From: Paraburkholderia lycopersici
GTDB taxonomy: Bacteria > Pseudomonadota > Gammaproteobacteria > Burkholderiales > Burkholderiaceae
Assembly (NCBI RefSeq): GCF_900096975.1
Contig: NZ_FMYQ01000018.1
Span: 1-64,000 of the forward strand
Reading direction: 5' to 3'
DNA: 64,000 bases
In this document: positions 47,334 through 57,279 of the stretch, in pieces
Numbering within the stretch: position 1 is the stretch's first letter
Layout: each line of letters opens with the position of its first letter
Program-made: the position numbers and the translations under genes
The notes under the pieces: model-generated
The model's database searches: none
What the model was told of the DNA's origin: nothing
What the model saw: only the letters and a program-made list of their open reading frames with translations

Positions 47334-49684
47334 GGCTGAATCCTCGTCGTGCTCGTGGCCGGCTGCTGCACGGGCGCGGTTTGCACGGGCTCGGCGGGCT
47401 GCATCTGCGTGGCGGGCGAGCCGGGGCTTGCCGGGCTTGTGGGCGCGGCCGGCAGCGCTCTGATCGCCTGTTGACGCCGCATCTGGTCGAGATCGAACAG
47501 GTTCAGCGCCGATCCGCCCTGGCTCGGGCCGAGCGGCATCGGCGGCAGGACCGGGTCGTCGTTGTCCTTGATCAGGTTGTTGTCGGACCGGTACGCGCCC
47601 GTCACGCCCTGAATGTAGTCGTAGCGGTTCGACGTCACGGCTTGCGCCGTGTCGCGGTCGTTGATGATCACCGGACGCAGGAACACCATCAGGTTGGTCT
47701 TCGCGCGCGTCTTGTTCTCCGAGCGGAACAGCTGGCCGAGCCAGGGGATGTCGCCGAGCAGCGGTACCTTGCTGTTGCTGACCTGGTAGTTGTCCTGCAT
47801 CAGGCCGCCGAGCACTATGATCTCGCCGTTGTCGGCCAGCACGGTCGACTGGATGGAACGCTTGGTGAACTCGGGGCCGGCCGGATTCGTCGCCACGTTG
47901 GTCGTGCCGGTCACGATCGCCGAGTCCTCCGTATACAACTGCAGCTTGAGGATGCCGCCGTCGGTGATCTGCGGCTTGATATGCAGCGTCAAACCGACGT
48001 CGACGCGATCGAACGTGTTGAACGCCGTGCTCGCCGTGGCGCTCGTGAGATTCGAATACGAGCCTGTCTGGATCGGCACGTTCGTACCGACGACGATCTT
48101 CGCTTCCTGGTTGTCGAGCGTGATGAGGTTCGGCGTGGACAGCACGTTGGCGTCGGCCGTCTGCGAGAGCGCCTGCAGCAGCGCGCCGAGCCCCTGCACG
48201 CCGAAGATATTCTTGATCCAGCCGACGTTCAGGCCCTGCTGGAGATTGGACGCCCCGAGCGCGTTTGCGAGGCCGCCGGTACTGGCGGCGGCCGCCGCTG
48301 CTTCCGTCAGGTTGACGATGCTGTTGCCGTTGCCGGTGGCGAGATTGGTGCCCGCGTACACATTGCCGCTCGCGACCTGCCACTGAATGCCGAGGTTCGC
48401 GTTCGTGTTCGAGTTCAGCTCGACGATCAGCGCTTCGATGTAGACCTGCGCGCGGCGCGCGTCGAGCTGGTTGATGACGGCGCGCAGGTTGCGGTACACG
48501 GGGTCCGGCGCCGTGACGATCAGCGAGTTGGTGGCCGCATCCGCCTGGATCATGCCGCCCGCCGTGTTGTCGTCGCCCTTGTCCTTGTCGCTGCCGAGGA
48601 ACGGCGCGTCGTTGTTGCCGCCCGAGGAACCGCCCGACATCGAATTGCCCGACGACGAGCTGCCGCCGAGCGAGCCGGGCAACGGCGGCGTGCCCGAAAG
48701 ACCTGTCGAGGTGCTGCTGCCGGAGTTGTAGCCCGAGCCACCCGCGCCCTGGTTGAACGAGTTGGCACCGTTGCCCGACGACGACGACGTGTCGTTTCCG
48801 CCCTTGCCCAGCATGCCGCGAAGCGTCTTGGCGAGCTGCACTGCGTCGGCGTTGCGCAGCGGCACGACGTGCATGTTGCCCGGCATGCTCGTCGGCGCGT
48901 CGAGCTGCTTCGACAGCTGAACCGCCGAGGCGAGGCGCTGCGCGTTCGAGGCGCGCAGCATCAGCGAGTTGGTGCGCGGGTCGGCGATCACCGAGACCTT
49001 GAGCGACGGGTCGGAAGCGCCGATCGCGCCCGGATCGAGCATCTTCGCGATCTGCGGCGCGATGTCGAGCGCATTGGCGTTGTGCAGCGGCACCACCTGG
49101 ACCTGCTGGCCCGCGGCCGTGTCCACGCCCGCGATGATCGACGCGATGCGGCGCACGTTGTCCGCATAGTCGGTCACGACGAGCGTGTTGTTCGACGGGT
49201 AGGCGGCAATGGTGTTGTTCGGAGAGATGAGCGGACGCAGCACCGGCAGCAGGTTGTTCGCCGACTCGTTCCTGAGTGTGAACACCTGGGTCACCACCTG
49301 GTCGCCGCGCCCGGTGGGCGCGTTGCCGACGTAGGTGGGCACGCCCTGCAGCTTGGCGTCGGCCTCGGGCACGACTTTCAGCACGCCGTGATCCTGGACG
49401 AGCGCGAAGCCTTGCATGCGCAGCGCCGACTGCAGCGTCTTGAGCGCCTGGTCCTCGGGCACCGGGTTCTCGGAGACGAGATTGAGCTGCCCCTTCACGC
49501 GCGGGTCGACGATGATGGTTTTGCCCGTGGCGGCGCCAATGGCCTTGGCCACCTGGTCGATGTCGGCGTTGACGAAATTGAGCGTGACCTGCGCGTGTGC
49601 GAGCTGCGCCGTAATGAGTCCGCTCACGAGCAGCGCCGTGGCGACGCGGCGCAAAGCCATACGATTTCTTCTCATGGATGTCAT
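47330..49684 (-). CDS. gspD: Type II secretion secretin D
   Basis: 784 residues. A signal peptide ending in AQLAHA is followed by the N0 domain (VTLNFVNADIDQVAKAIGAA), N1-N3 ring domains (NESANNLLPVLRPLISPNNT; VSVIADPRTNSLMLRASNAQ) and the C-terminal secretin beta-barrel (LNVGWIKNIFGVQGLGALLQ; VPLLGDIPWLGQLFRS). About residues 295-360 form a very Gly/Ser-rich linker inserted in the N3 region. The last 50 residues are Ala/Pro/Gln-rich. The start is at 49684 or at the ATG 9 bases further in. It is the first gene of gspD-E-F. Confidence 0.95.
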   Translation of the reverse strand: MTSMRRNRMALRRVATALLVSGLITAQLAHAQVTLNFVNADIDQVAKAIGAATGKTIIVDPRVKGQLNLVSENPVPEDQALKTLQSALRMQGFALVQDHGVLKVVPEADAKLQGVPTYVGNAPTGRGDQVVTQVFTLRNESANNLLPVLRPLISPNNTIAAYPSNNTLVVTDYADNVRRIASIIAGVDTAAGQQVQVVPLHNANALDIAPQIAKMLDPGAIGASDPSLKVSVIADPRTNSLMLRASNAQRLASAVQLSKQLDAPTSMPGNMHVVPLRNADAVQLAKTLRGMLGKGGNDTSSSSGNGANSFNQGAGGSGYNSGSSTSTGLSGTPPLPGSLGGSSSSGNSMSGGSSGGNNDAPFLGSDKDKGDDNTAGGMIQADAATNSLIVTAPDPVYRNLRAVINQLDARRAQVYIEALIVELNSNTNANLGIQWQVASGNVYAGTNLATGNGNSIVNLTEAAAAAASTGGLANALGASNLQQGLNVGWIKNIFGVQGLGALLQALSQTADANVLSTPNLITLDNQEAKIVVGTNVPIQTGSYSNLTSATASTAFNTFDRVDVGLTLHIKPQITDGGILKLQLYTEDSAIVTGTTNVATNPAGPEFTKRSIQSTVLADNGEIIVLGGLMQDNYQVSNSKVPLLGDIPWLGQLFRSENKTRAKTNLMVFLRPVIINDRDTAQAVTSNRYDYIQGVTGAYRSDNNLIKDNDDPVLPPMPLGPSQGGSALNLFDLDQMRRQQAIRALPAAPTSPASPGSPATQMQPAEPVQTAPVQQPATSTTRIQP

Positions 49685-50233
49685 ATCGAAGCCGGCGGCT
49701 GGCGCGCGCGGCTATTCGTCCTCGACGCACGGCCGACTGGCCGGCTCGCCTGTGCTTTTCCGACCCCTGCCGGCGCCGGCTCTCCTCAACCGGACATCCG
49801 TGGTCAACAAAAGATGGAACAGTAGCAGTTTTTCGTGTCGAATTTGTCACAAAAAAAGGCGCTCAGGGGAATTCTTCTAATCCCCAAACCCTTGCCGCCC
49901 GCCATCCCCAAGCTCCCTGTAAGCATCTGCCCACCTCGCAGGCAGCGAGGATGGGCGGGCTTTCGCTTGCGGCGCAGCGCTTGTCCAATCGGCCAGCTTG
50001 ACGCGTCGTCGGTGACCGGTATCATACGAGCGGCCCGAAGCACGGCTAGCCTCGCTTTCCCGTTTCCATGCGGGGATGACGCAACGCTCGCCGACTTCAG
50101 GCAAGCAAGCATGAGTGGGCGCCGTTGTTCAAGCTGCACGGGCCAACTCGATGACCGCGCGTCGCCCGTCCACGATGGGCTGCCGCCGGTCCGAACCCTC
50201 CAACCGCATTTGCCAGCTTTCCCGCGAGTCGCC
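49685..50233. other. Intergenic region between gspD and the transglycosylase
   Basis: About 550 bases separating two divergent genes, so it should hold the promoters of both. A direct look shows only a GC-rich patchwork with the run CACAAAAAAAGG near 49850. I see no convincing third gene or structured RNA. Confidence 0.45.
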
Positions 50234-50680
50234 ATGCAAAACGTCTGGTCCGCCACGCTTGCCGCCGCCGTGGTGCTCGCCCTCGCGAGCGCCAGCACGC
50301 TCGCCCGCGCGGATTGCTTCGACGAGGCCGCGCGCTACCAGAAAGTCAATCCGCTGATCCTGCGCGCCATTGCCTGGCAGGAATCGCACAACCGGCCCGA
50401 CGCGCTACACAGGAATGCGAACGGATCGACCGACTACGGCGTCATGCAGATCAATTCCGTGCATCTGCCCACGCTCTCGCAATACGGCATCTCGTCGAGC
50501 ACGCTCATGGAGCCGTGCAAGAACGTCTATATCGCCGCGTGGCATCTGCGCCAGAAGATGAACAAGTACGGCAACAGCTGGGCCGCCGTCGGCGCTTACC
50601 ACTCCGAAACGCCCGCGCAGCGCGACCAGTACGCGCGGCAAATCGCCGACATCCTGCGCAAGTGGCATCTCATGCAGTAG
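50234..50680 (+). CDS. Periplasmic lytic transglycosylase (IagB/VirB1-like)
   Basis: 148 residues with a signal peptide (TLAAAVVLALASASTLARA, cleaved before DCFDEAARY). The SLT domain has the catalytic Glu in AIAWQESHNRPDALHRNANG (about residue 52), STDYGVMQINSVH, and AAWHLRQKMNKYGNSWAAVG. Such enzymes open local gaps in peptidoglycan for secretion or pilus machines, which fits its place next to the gsp cluster. The start at 50234 gives the signal peptide; longer frames are not supported. Confidence 0.92.
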   Translation: MQNVWSATLAAAVVLALASASTLARADCFDEAARYQKVNPLILRAIAWQESHNRPDALHRNANGSTDYGVMQINSVHLPTLSQYGISSSTLMEPCKNVYIAAWHLRQKMNKYGNSWAAVGAYHSETPAQRDQYARQIADILRKWHLMQ

Positions 50681-50814
50681 GGCGGCAGTAGGGCGGTGAG
50701 CGTGCGCGGCCTGCGCGGCGCGCGTGCATGGTGCAAAATGCTGGCTGGCGCGGCGCGCATTCCCGCTTTGGGCGCGGCGCTTCCCCCCGTTTTCACTTTC
50801 TGCACCACACTGCG

Positions 50815-52158
<1,344 letters not shown>

Positions 52159-52183
52159 CCGCAACGACGCGACCGCAACGAAC

Positions 52184-52225
52184 GACGGCGCCGCAAATGC
52201 GGCGCCGTCTGCTTTTGTGCCTGTT
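52184..52225 (+). terminator. Terminator after the CobW-type gene
   Basis: GACGGCGCCGC-AAAT-GCGGCGCCGTC (52184-52209), an 11-bp perfect stem followed by a T-rich stretch. Confidence 0.88.
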
Positions 52226-52257
52226 TTTGCACCTGAAGCGAGCGAGCCGCGCAAGCG

Positions 52258-52281
52258 AAAAAAAACCCGCCAGGGGCGGGT
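52258..52281 (-). terminator. Terminator after HU
   Basis: On minus, CCCGCC (52280-52275) and GGCGGG (52271-52266) followed by eight T residues, about 25 bases after the HU stop. Confidence 0.85.
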
Positions 52282-52303
52282 GTCAACTTAAAGCGGCAAT
52301 GCT

Positions 52304-52582
52304 TTAGCGCTTGTTGACGGCGTCCTTAAACGCCTTGCCAGCCGTGAACTTGACGGTCTTGGCTGCGGGAATCTTGATGGTTTCGCCGGTCTTCGGGTTG
52401 CGGCCCGTGCGGGCGGCGCGCTTGCCCGAACCGAAGCTGCCGAAGCCGATTAGCTGAACTGCGTCGCCCTTCGACACCGACTTCTTGATCACCTCGAGGA
52501 GCGTGTCCAGCGTCTCGCCGGTTTGTGCCTTGCTAGCGCCCGTCTGTGCTGCGACGGCGTCGATCAGTTCCTGTTTATTCAT
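52304..52582 (-). CDS. HU-family DNA-binding protein
   Basis: 92 residues. It is a nucleoid-associated histone-like dimer that bends DNA. The N-terminal helices (MNKQELIDAVAAQTGASKAQ) are followed by GFGSFGSGKRAARTGRNPKT, the DNA-binding arm signature, and PAAKTVKFTAGKAFKDAVN at the end. It stands alone on minus with its own promoter and terminator. Confidence 0.97.
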   Translation of the reverse strand: MNKQELIDAVAAQTGASKAQTGETLDTLLEVIKKSVSKGDAVQLIGFGSFGSGKRAARTGRNPKTGETIKIPAAKTVKFTAGKAFKDAVNKR

Positions 52583-52633
52583 TGAGAAGTTCCTTTCTGT
52601 GTTTAGGTTGACACGAACAGCGCGAACGCGCCG

Positions 52634-52661
52634 ATTATACGGACGCGTGCCGCGCCGTCGA
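52634..52661 (-). promoter_or_regulatory. Probable promoter of the HU gene
   Basis: On minus, a perfect TATAAT (52639-52634) lies about 50 bases before the HU start. The -35 element is weak (TCGACG, 16 bases upstream). Confidence 0.45.
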
Positions 52662-53035
52662 GCAGCGACGGACCCGGAGCACCCCGGCGTTTTCGCGTTG
52701 CGGCGGCTAGCGTGTGTCCTGTGCCGCAACGGCCGTGCTGCCGCTTCCCTGGGCGGCGCTTGCTATGATAGCGCAGCGCAAACCCAATAACGACAAGGGT
52801 TTCGAAGAATTCGCAGCGGAAATACGTGTTTTTTGGGGCGTGCAGATGTTTTTGAGCCGCGCACCCATGCAAATCGCTCCGCCAGCGACGTTTTTCCTGC
52901 TGCCACGCGTTGCGCCGCGCCAACGCGGCATGACCGCAAACGCCGGCCAGACAAGCGTTTGCGACGGCGCCGCCACGCTGCGCCAGATGCTTTTTCCAGC
53001 TTCGTTTCTTCCTCACTGCTCGCTTCGCGCTTCTC
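52662..53035. other. Gene-free stretch between HU and mnmC
   Basis: About 370 bases between divergent genes. GCTATGATAGCGC (around 52769) resembles a -10 region. I see no supported gene; the frames here are arginine-rich shadows. Confidence 0.4.
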
Positions 53036-55015
53036 ATGACCGCCATCCTGACACCCGCCACGCTCGCCTTCCGGGAAGACGGCACACCGTTTTCGCCCGC
53101 TTATGGCGACGTCTACCACAGCACCGCCGGCGCATTCGCCCAGGCCGAAGCCGTCTTCCTGCATGGCAACGACCTGCCGCGACGCTGGCAAAGCCGGCGC
53201 ATCTTCACGGTGGTGGAAACGGGCTTCGGCATGGGCGTGAATTTCCTCGCTACGTGGTCCGCCTGGCGCGACGATCCGGCGCGCTGCGAGCGGCTCCACT
53301 TCGTATCGGTGGAAAAACATCCGTTCTCGCGCGACGACCTGCGCACGGCGCTCGACGCGGTCGTTGCGCGTGCAAGCGAAGCGCCGCTCGCGCGCGAACT
53401 CGTCGACGCCTGGCCGATGCTCGTGCCCGGCACTCACCGGATCGAATTCGCGGGCGGGCGCGTGACGCTCACGCTCGTTTTCGGCGACGCGCTCGACGCA
53501 TTTCCCAAAATGTGGATGCGCGCCGACGCGATCTACCTCGACGGCTTCGCGCCCGCGAAAAATCCCGAGCTGTGGTCGCCGATCGTCTTCAAGGCGCTCG
53601 CGCGCATTGCCGGCGATGACGCCACTTTCGCGACCTGGAGCAGCTCCGGCGACGTGAAGCGCGCGCTGCTGCAAAACGGCTTCGAATACCGCAAAGTGCA
53701 GGGCTTCAGCGGCAAGCGGGCGATGCTGGTCGGACGCTTCGCGCCGCGCTGGCGCGTGCGCCGCCACGAACCGCCGCTGCCGCTCGCGCTACGCGAGCGG
53801 CATGCTGTCGTCGTGGGAGCGGGACTAGCCGGTTGCGCGCTCGTCGAGCGGCTTGCCGCGCGCGGCTGGCGCGTGACGCTCATCGAGCGCAACGCCGCGC
53901 CCGCGCTCGAGGCCTCGGGCAATCCGGCCGGCGTATTTCATCCGCTGATTTCGCGTGACGACAGCAGCGCCTCACGCATCACGCGCGCGAGCTTTCTCTA
54001 TGCGCTGCGACGCTGGGACGCGCTCGAGGCAGCGGGGCACGCGCCGCGGCGCTCGCGCGCCGGCTTGCTCCACCTCGCCACCGACGACGAATCGCGCGCC
54101 GTCGCCGCGGCGCTCGATTCGTTCTGCTATCCCAACGAATTTGTGAGCGCCGTCACGCGCGAAGCCGCCGAAGCGCTGGCCGGCGTCGCGCTCGGACAAG
54201 GTTGGGAAGGCGGCTGGTTCTATCCGCGCGGCGGCGCGATCGACCCGGCGTCGCTGTGCCGCGCGCAATGCGCGTTCGCGGCCGCGTTGCCGGGCGCGCA
54301 AGTCGAGACGCGTTTCGGTGTGCGTATCGGTCGCATCGCGCGCGCCGGCGGCGAGGGATCCGGCGAATGGCAGGTATTCGACGAAGCAGGACAGCTCGTC
54401 ACGCAGGCGGGCGCGGTGATCTTCGCGAATGCCCACGACGCCTCGCGCACCGCTGCGCTCGCCCATGCGCCCACGCGCATCGTGCGCGGCCAGCTCACGC
54501 TCGTCGATCCGAGCCCGCTCGCGAACCTGCGCGTGCCGGTGATCGGCGAGGGCTATGCGATACCGCTGGCCGGCGGCGTGACGCTAGCGGGCGCCACCTA
54601 TGAAGTCGACGACGCCGACCACGCGCTGCGCGCCGCCGGCCATGCGGAAAACCTGGAGCGCGTCGCACACATGCTGCCGGAGCTTGCCGGCGCGCGAGGC
54701 GACTTCACGGGCCGTGTGGGGTTTCGCTGCGTCACGAGCGACCGCATGCCGATGCTTGGCCCGCTCGCCGACGAAGACGCCGCCCGCCGCGACGCGCAGC
54801 GCCTCGCCGGTGCGTGGCCGCTCGATCTGCCGCGCGCTCCGGGCCTCTTCGGCGCGTATGCGTTCGGCTCGCGCGGGCTCGTGTGGGCGGGGCTGGGGGC
54901 GGAACTGATCGCGTCGCAACTGGAGGGCGAACCCTGGCCGCTCGAGCGGGAACTCGCGGACCAACTGGATCCCGCGCGGTTCCTCCAGCGTGCCCTGCGT
55001 CAACGCAGTCTTTGA
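53036..55015 (+). CDS. mnmC: Bifunctional tRNA 5-methylaminomethyl-2-thiouridine biosynthesis protein MnmC
   Basis: 659 residues in two fused enzymes that finish mnm5s2U at the tRNA wobble position. The N-terminal methyltransferase (MnmC2) has FTVVETGFGMGVNFLATWSA (about residue 57) and IYLDGFAPAKNPELWSPIVF. The C-terminal FAD oxidoreductase (MnmC1) starts at about 255 with the dinucleotide motif HAVVVGAGLAGCALVERLAA and later GNPAGVFHPLISRDDS and VGFRCVTSDRMPMLGPLADE. It acts after MnmE/MnmG, whose mnmE partner is also in this window. Confidence 0.96.
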   Translation: MTAILTPATLAFREDGTPFSPAYGDVYHSTAGAFAQAEAVFLHGNDLPRRWQSRRIFTVVETGFGMGVNFLATWSAWRDDPARCERLHFVSVEKHPFSRDDLRTALDAVVARASEAPLARELVDAWPMLVPGTHRIEFAGGRVTLTLVFGDALDAFPKMWMRADAIYLDGFAPAKNPELWSPIVFKALARIAGDDATFATWSSSGDVKRALLQNGFEYRKVQGFSGKRAMLVGRFAPRWRVRRHEPPLPLALRERHAVVVGAGLAGCALVERLAARGWRVTLIERNAAPALEASGNPAGVFHPLISRDDSSASRITRASFLYALRRWDALEAAGHAPRRSRAGLLHLATDDESRAVAAALDSFCYPNEFVSAVTREAAEALAGVALGQGWEGGWFYPRGGAIDPASLCRAQCAFAAALPGAQVETRFGVRIGRIARAGGEGSGEWQVFDEAGQLVTQAGAVIFANAHDASRTAALAHAPTRIVRGQLTLVDPSPLANLRVPVIGEGYAIPLAGGVTLAGATYEVDDADHALRAAGHAENLERVAHMLPELAGARGDFTGRVGFRCVTSDRMPMLGPLADEDAARRDAQRLAGAWPLDLPRAPGLFGAYAFGSRGLVWAGLGAELIASQLEGEPWPLERELADQLDPARFLQRALRQRSL

Positions 55016-55056
55016 GCGCCGCGCGCGAGCAAGGGCTCAGGTTATCCCCGCCCGTC

Positions 55057-55065
55057 TGTGGATAA
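55057..55065 (-). promoter_or_regulatory. DnaA box (TGTGGATAA on plus)
   Basis: A perfect reverse-oriented consensus DnaA box in the non-coding stretch after mnmC. Confidence 0.55.
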
Positions 55066-55237
55066 CCGCGCGAATTGCCAGCGAATCGAATGTGGACGCG
55101 ATGTGGACGTAAACGGGGTAACTCCGTGTGCCCCGAACCGGTCCCAAAAGTTACTCTCCGAAGCGCTCGCTGGCCGCACATGCTTTGCGCGCGGTTGTGC
55201 GAACGCCAACTTGCTGATCCTTTTGGGTAAACACCGG

Positions 55238-55246
55238 TTATCCACA
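55238..55246 (+). promoter_or_regulatory. DnaA box TTATCCACA
   Basis: A perfect consensus box 170 bases from the reverse copy at 55057. Confidence 0.55.
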
Positions 55247-55918
55247 GGAAAACCGGCCTCTTGTTAACTTCTACTACGTATACATACGGTAAACCGTAAA
55301 CCCGAAGCTGATGCTATCGCCATCGGCAAATACGACCTCGCAGAAATCGAAAACTTCAGTCGAAAGCCTTCGGCCGATGCGGTCATTTTTTCCGCATGTC
55401 CTGCCAAAAGTGCGCAATGAGGACGCAATTACCGACTTCGTCGATGCTTTCGGGAAGCCAGGGGCAATTGCAAAAAAGCTATGGCACAATCGCCGTTCTT
55501 TCCGCGTCGACCGCCGCGCAGACGGCCGACGTATCCAAGGAACGGTTGCCCCTCATCCTGAATCTGAGTGCTCAGGGAAGACGGCAGCGTTCGTTCATCC
55601 AACGCGGGCGCAGCCACACCGCACGCAAAGCGCCCGTACCGGCTGTTCGCCGCACCTCAATGTGCCGGCGCATGGTGTCCCGCACTCGCCGCAGGAAACG
55701 CAGTTCATGTCGGCTCGCCGCATGGGCGCGCCCGCCGGCGCATCGAATCCCGCGATCCGCGTGCGCGAGGGCGAGGAAGCAGCGCCGAACCGGAATAGAG
55801 GCGCCGTTCGCCTCGCGCGGCACGCGGCTTGCCTGAGTGCCAGTCGTTTGTCGATCCAACGTCGGACAGCCGGGTTCGATCCCACGCAAGTCGTTGTTGC
55901 CAAGGAGAAGCCACCACG

Positions 55919-57124
55919 ATGAAGTCGGCGTTTTCGTTTTTTCCCGCCTGGCCGTTCCAGCTCGACGGTATTTTCTGGGCCGGGCTCGCGCTGCTCGCCG
56001 CCGGTTTGTGCGGCGAGCTTTGCTATCGGGCGTGGCGCTTGCCGCGTATTTCCGGCTACGGGGTGATCGGGCTCATTGCCGGATCGGCCGGGTTCGGCGT
56101 GATCGACGCCAATGTCGGCACAGCAGCGCGGCCGCTGCTCGATGTCGCACTCGGCCTGCTGCTCTTCGAGCTGGGCAGCCGGCTCGATTTGCGCTGGATT
56201 CGCCGCAATCCGTGGCTGATCCTTTCGAGTCTCGCCGAAGCGTCGCTCACGTTCGTGCTCGTGCTCGCGGTGATGCTGTTCCTCGCCGTGCCGACGATGA
56301 TCGCGCTCGTCGTGGCCGCGATCGCCATGGCCACGTCGCCCGCGATGGTCATCCAGCTCAAAACCGAGTTGCGCGCCGAAGGCCAGGTCACGCAGCGCCT
56401 GCTCACGCTCACGGCGCTCAACAGCATGTATGCCGTGATCGTCGAAAAGCTCGCCTCGAGCTGGCTGCACCAGGAAATCTACGGCAACGTCTTCGCCACG
56501 ATTCTTCAGCCGCTTTACCTGCTGATCGGCTCGCTGATCCTCGCGTTCGTGCTCGCCCGTGCGTGCACGCTCTTTTACCGGCGCCTGAGCCCGCAGGACG
56601 AGCACTCGTTCGTCGCGCTGTTCGGGCTCGTGCTGCTCGCCATCGCCGTCGCGCACCTGCTCAAGCTTTCGACGATCCTGAGCCTGCTCGCCGCAGGCAT
56701 CATCGTGAAAAATCTCGAGCCGCGTCCGCAGCTGTGGCCGCAGCACTTCGGCACGGCCGGGTGGCTCCTCACGGTGATTCTCTTCGTGCTCACGCTCACG
56801 ACCTTCGAGTGGCGCGACATTCTCGTGGGCGGCGTCGCGGCGGCGGGACTGATCGTCGCACGGCTCGTCGCGAAACTCGTCGGCGTGCTGATGTTCGCCA
56901 AGCCGAGCGGGCTGCACTGGAAGCAGGGCGTGGCGCTCGGTATCGCGCTTACGCCGATGTCGGCGCTCGCGCTCCTGCTCGTCGAGGACACCTACGAGCT
57001 TTATCCGACCTTCGACCCGCGCCTGCGCGCGATCGTCCTTTGCGCGATCGTCGTGCTGCAGCTCCTCGGGCCGTGGCTCGTCTATCGCGCGCTTGCGCTC
57101 GTCGGCGAACGCGGCGAAAAATGA
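55919..57124 (+). CDS. KefB/CPA2-type cation:proton antiporter membrane subunit
   Basis: 401 residues and about 12 hydrophobic helices of the Na+/H+ exchanger fold. RISGYGVIGLIAGSAGFGVI and LDVALGLLLFELGSRLDLRW (about residues 75-95) are the conserved N-terminal half motifs; MATSPAMVIQLKTELRAEGQ lies near 145. No TrkA-N nucleotide-binding domain follows, unlike KefB/KefC, so it is a membrane-only form. AAGGAGAAG lies upstream of the ATG. The non-coding leader before it is unusually long. Confidence 0.9.
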   Translation: MKSAFSFFPAWPFQLDGIFWAGLALLAAGLCGELCYRAWRLPRISGYGVIGLIAGSAGFGVIDANVGTAARPLLDVALGLLLFELGSRLDLRWIRRNPWLILSSLAEASLTFVLVLAVMLFLAVPTMIALVVAAIAMATSPAMVIQLKTELRAEGQVTQRLLTLTALNSMYAVIVEKLASSWLHQEIYGNVFATILQPLYLLIGSLILAFVLARACTLFYRRLSPQDEHSFVALFGLVLLAIAVAHLLKLSTILSLLAAGIIVKNLEPRPQLWPQHFGTAGWLLTVILFVLTLTTFEWRDILVGGVAAAGLIVARLVAKLVGVLMFAKPSGLHWKQGVALGIALTPMSALALLLVEDTYELYPTFDPRLRAIVLCAIVVLQLLGPWLVYRALALVGERGEK

Positions 57125-57279
57125 AACGCGGCGCGCGCGGCGCAAGTGTGCTGCGCGCGCCGAACAGCAACCGGCACGCCCTTGCGGGCGTGGGACCAGA
57201 GCGAACGGTATCGGACCGGAGCAAGCGCTAAAACGCCAGCTTTGGCCGATACGCCGATTCCGGTCGACAAGGGGACGCC

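Larger units (their letters stand above)
55016..55918. other. Gene-free stretch with DnaA-box-like sites and a possible long leader
   Basis: About 900 bases. The first 260 contain two perfect DnaA boxes (55057-55065 reverse, 55238-55246 forward), a two-mismatch box (55042-55050) and two TGTGGACG half-sites. After 55500 the DNA is GC-rich with several short hairpins upstream of the antiporter gene. Open frames here lack ribosome sites and recognisable proteins. Confidence 0.45.

Noticed and set aside
45846..49850. A 1334-residue open frame on minus spanning gspE and all of gspD
   Set aside because: Only the last 495 codons are GspE. The rest is the out-of-phase shadow of gspD, full of Arg/Gly/Ala as expected for GC-rich DNA.
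52714..53619. A 301-residue plus-strand frame overlapping the start of mnmC
   Set aside because: After 53036 it is the shadow of mnmC. The part before is unsupported, and mnmC starts correctly at 53036.
55274..55489. A 71-residue minus-strand frame in the DnaA-box region
   Set aside because: No ribosome site, no family, and it lies in a stretch with other equally open random frames.
55870..55886. A tRNA-like T-arm (GGTTCGATCC) just before the antiporter gene
   Set aside because: The flanking bases do not form the five-pair T stem, and no acceptor, D or anticodon arms fit around it.
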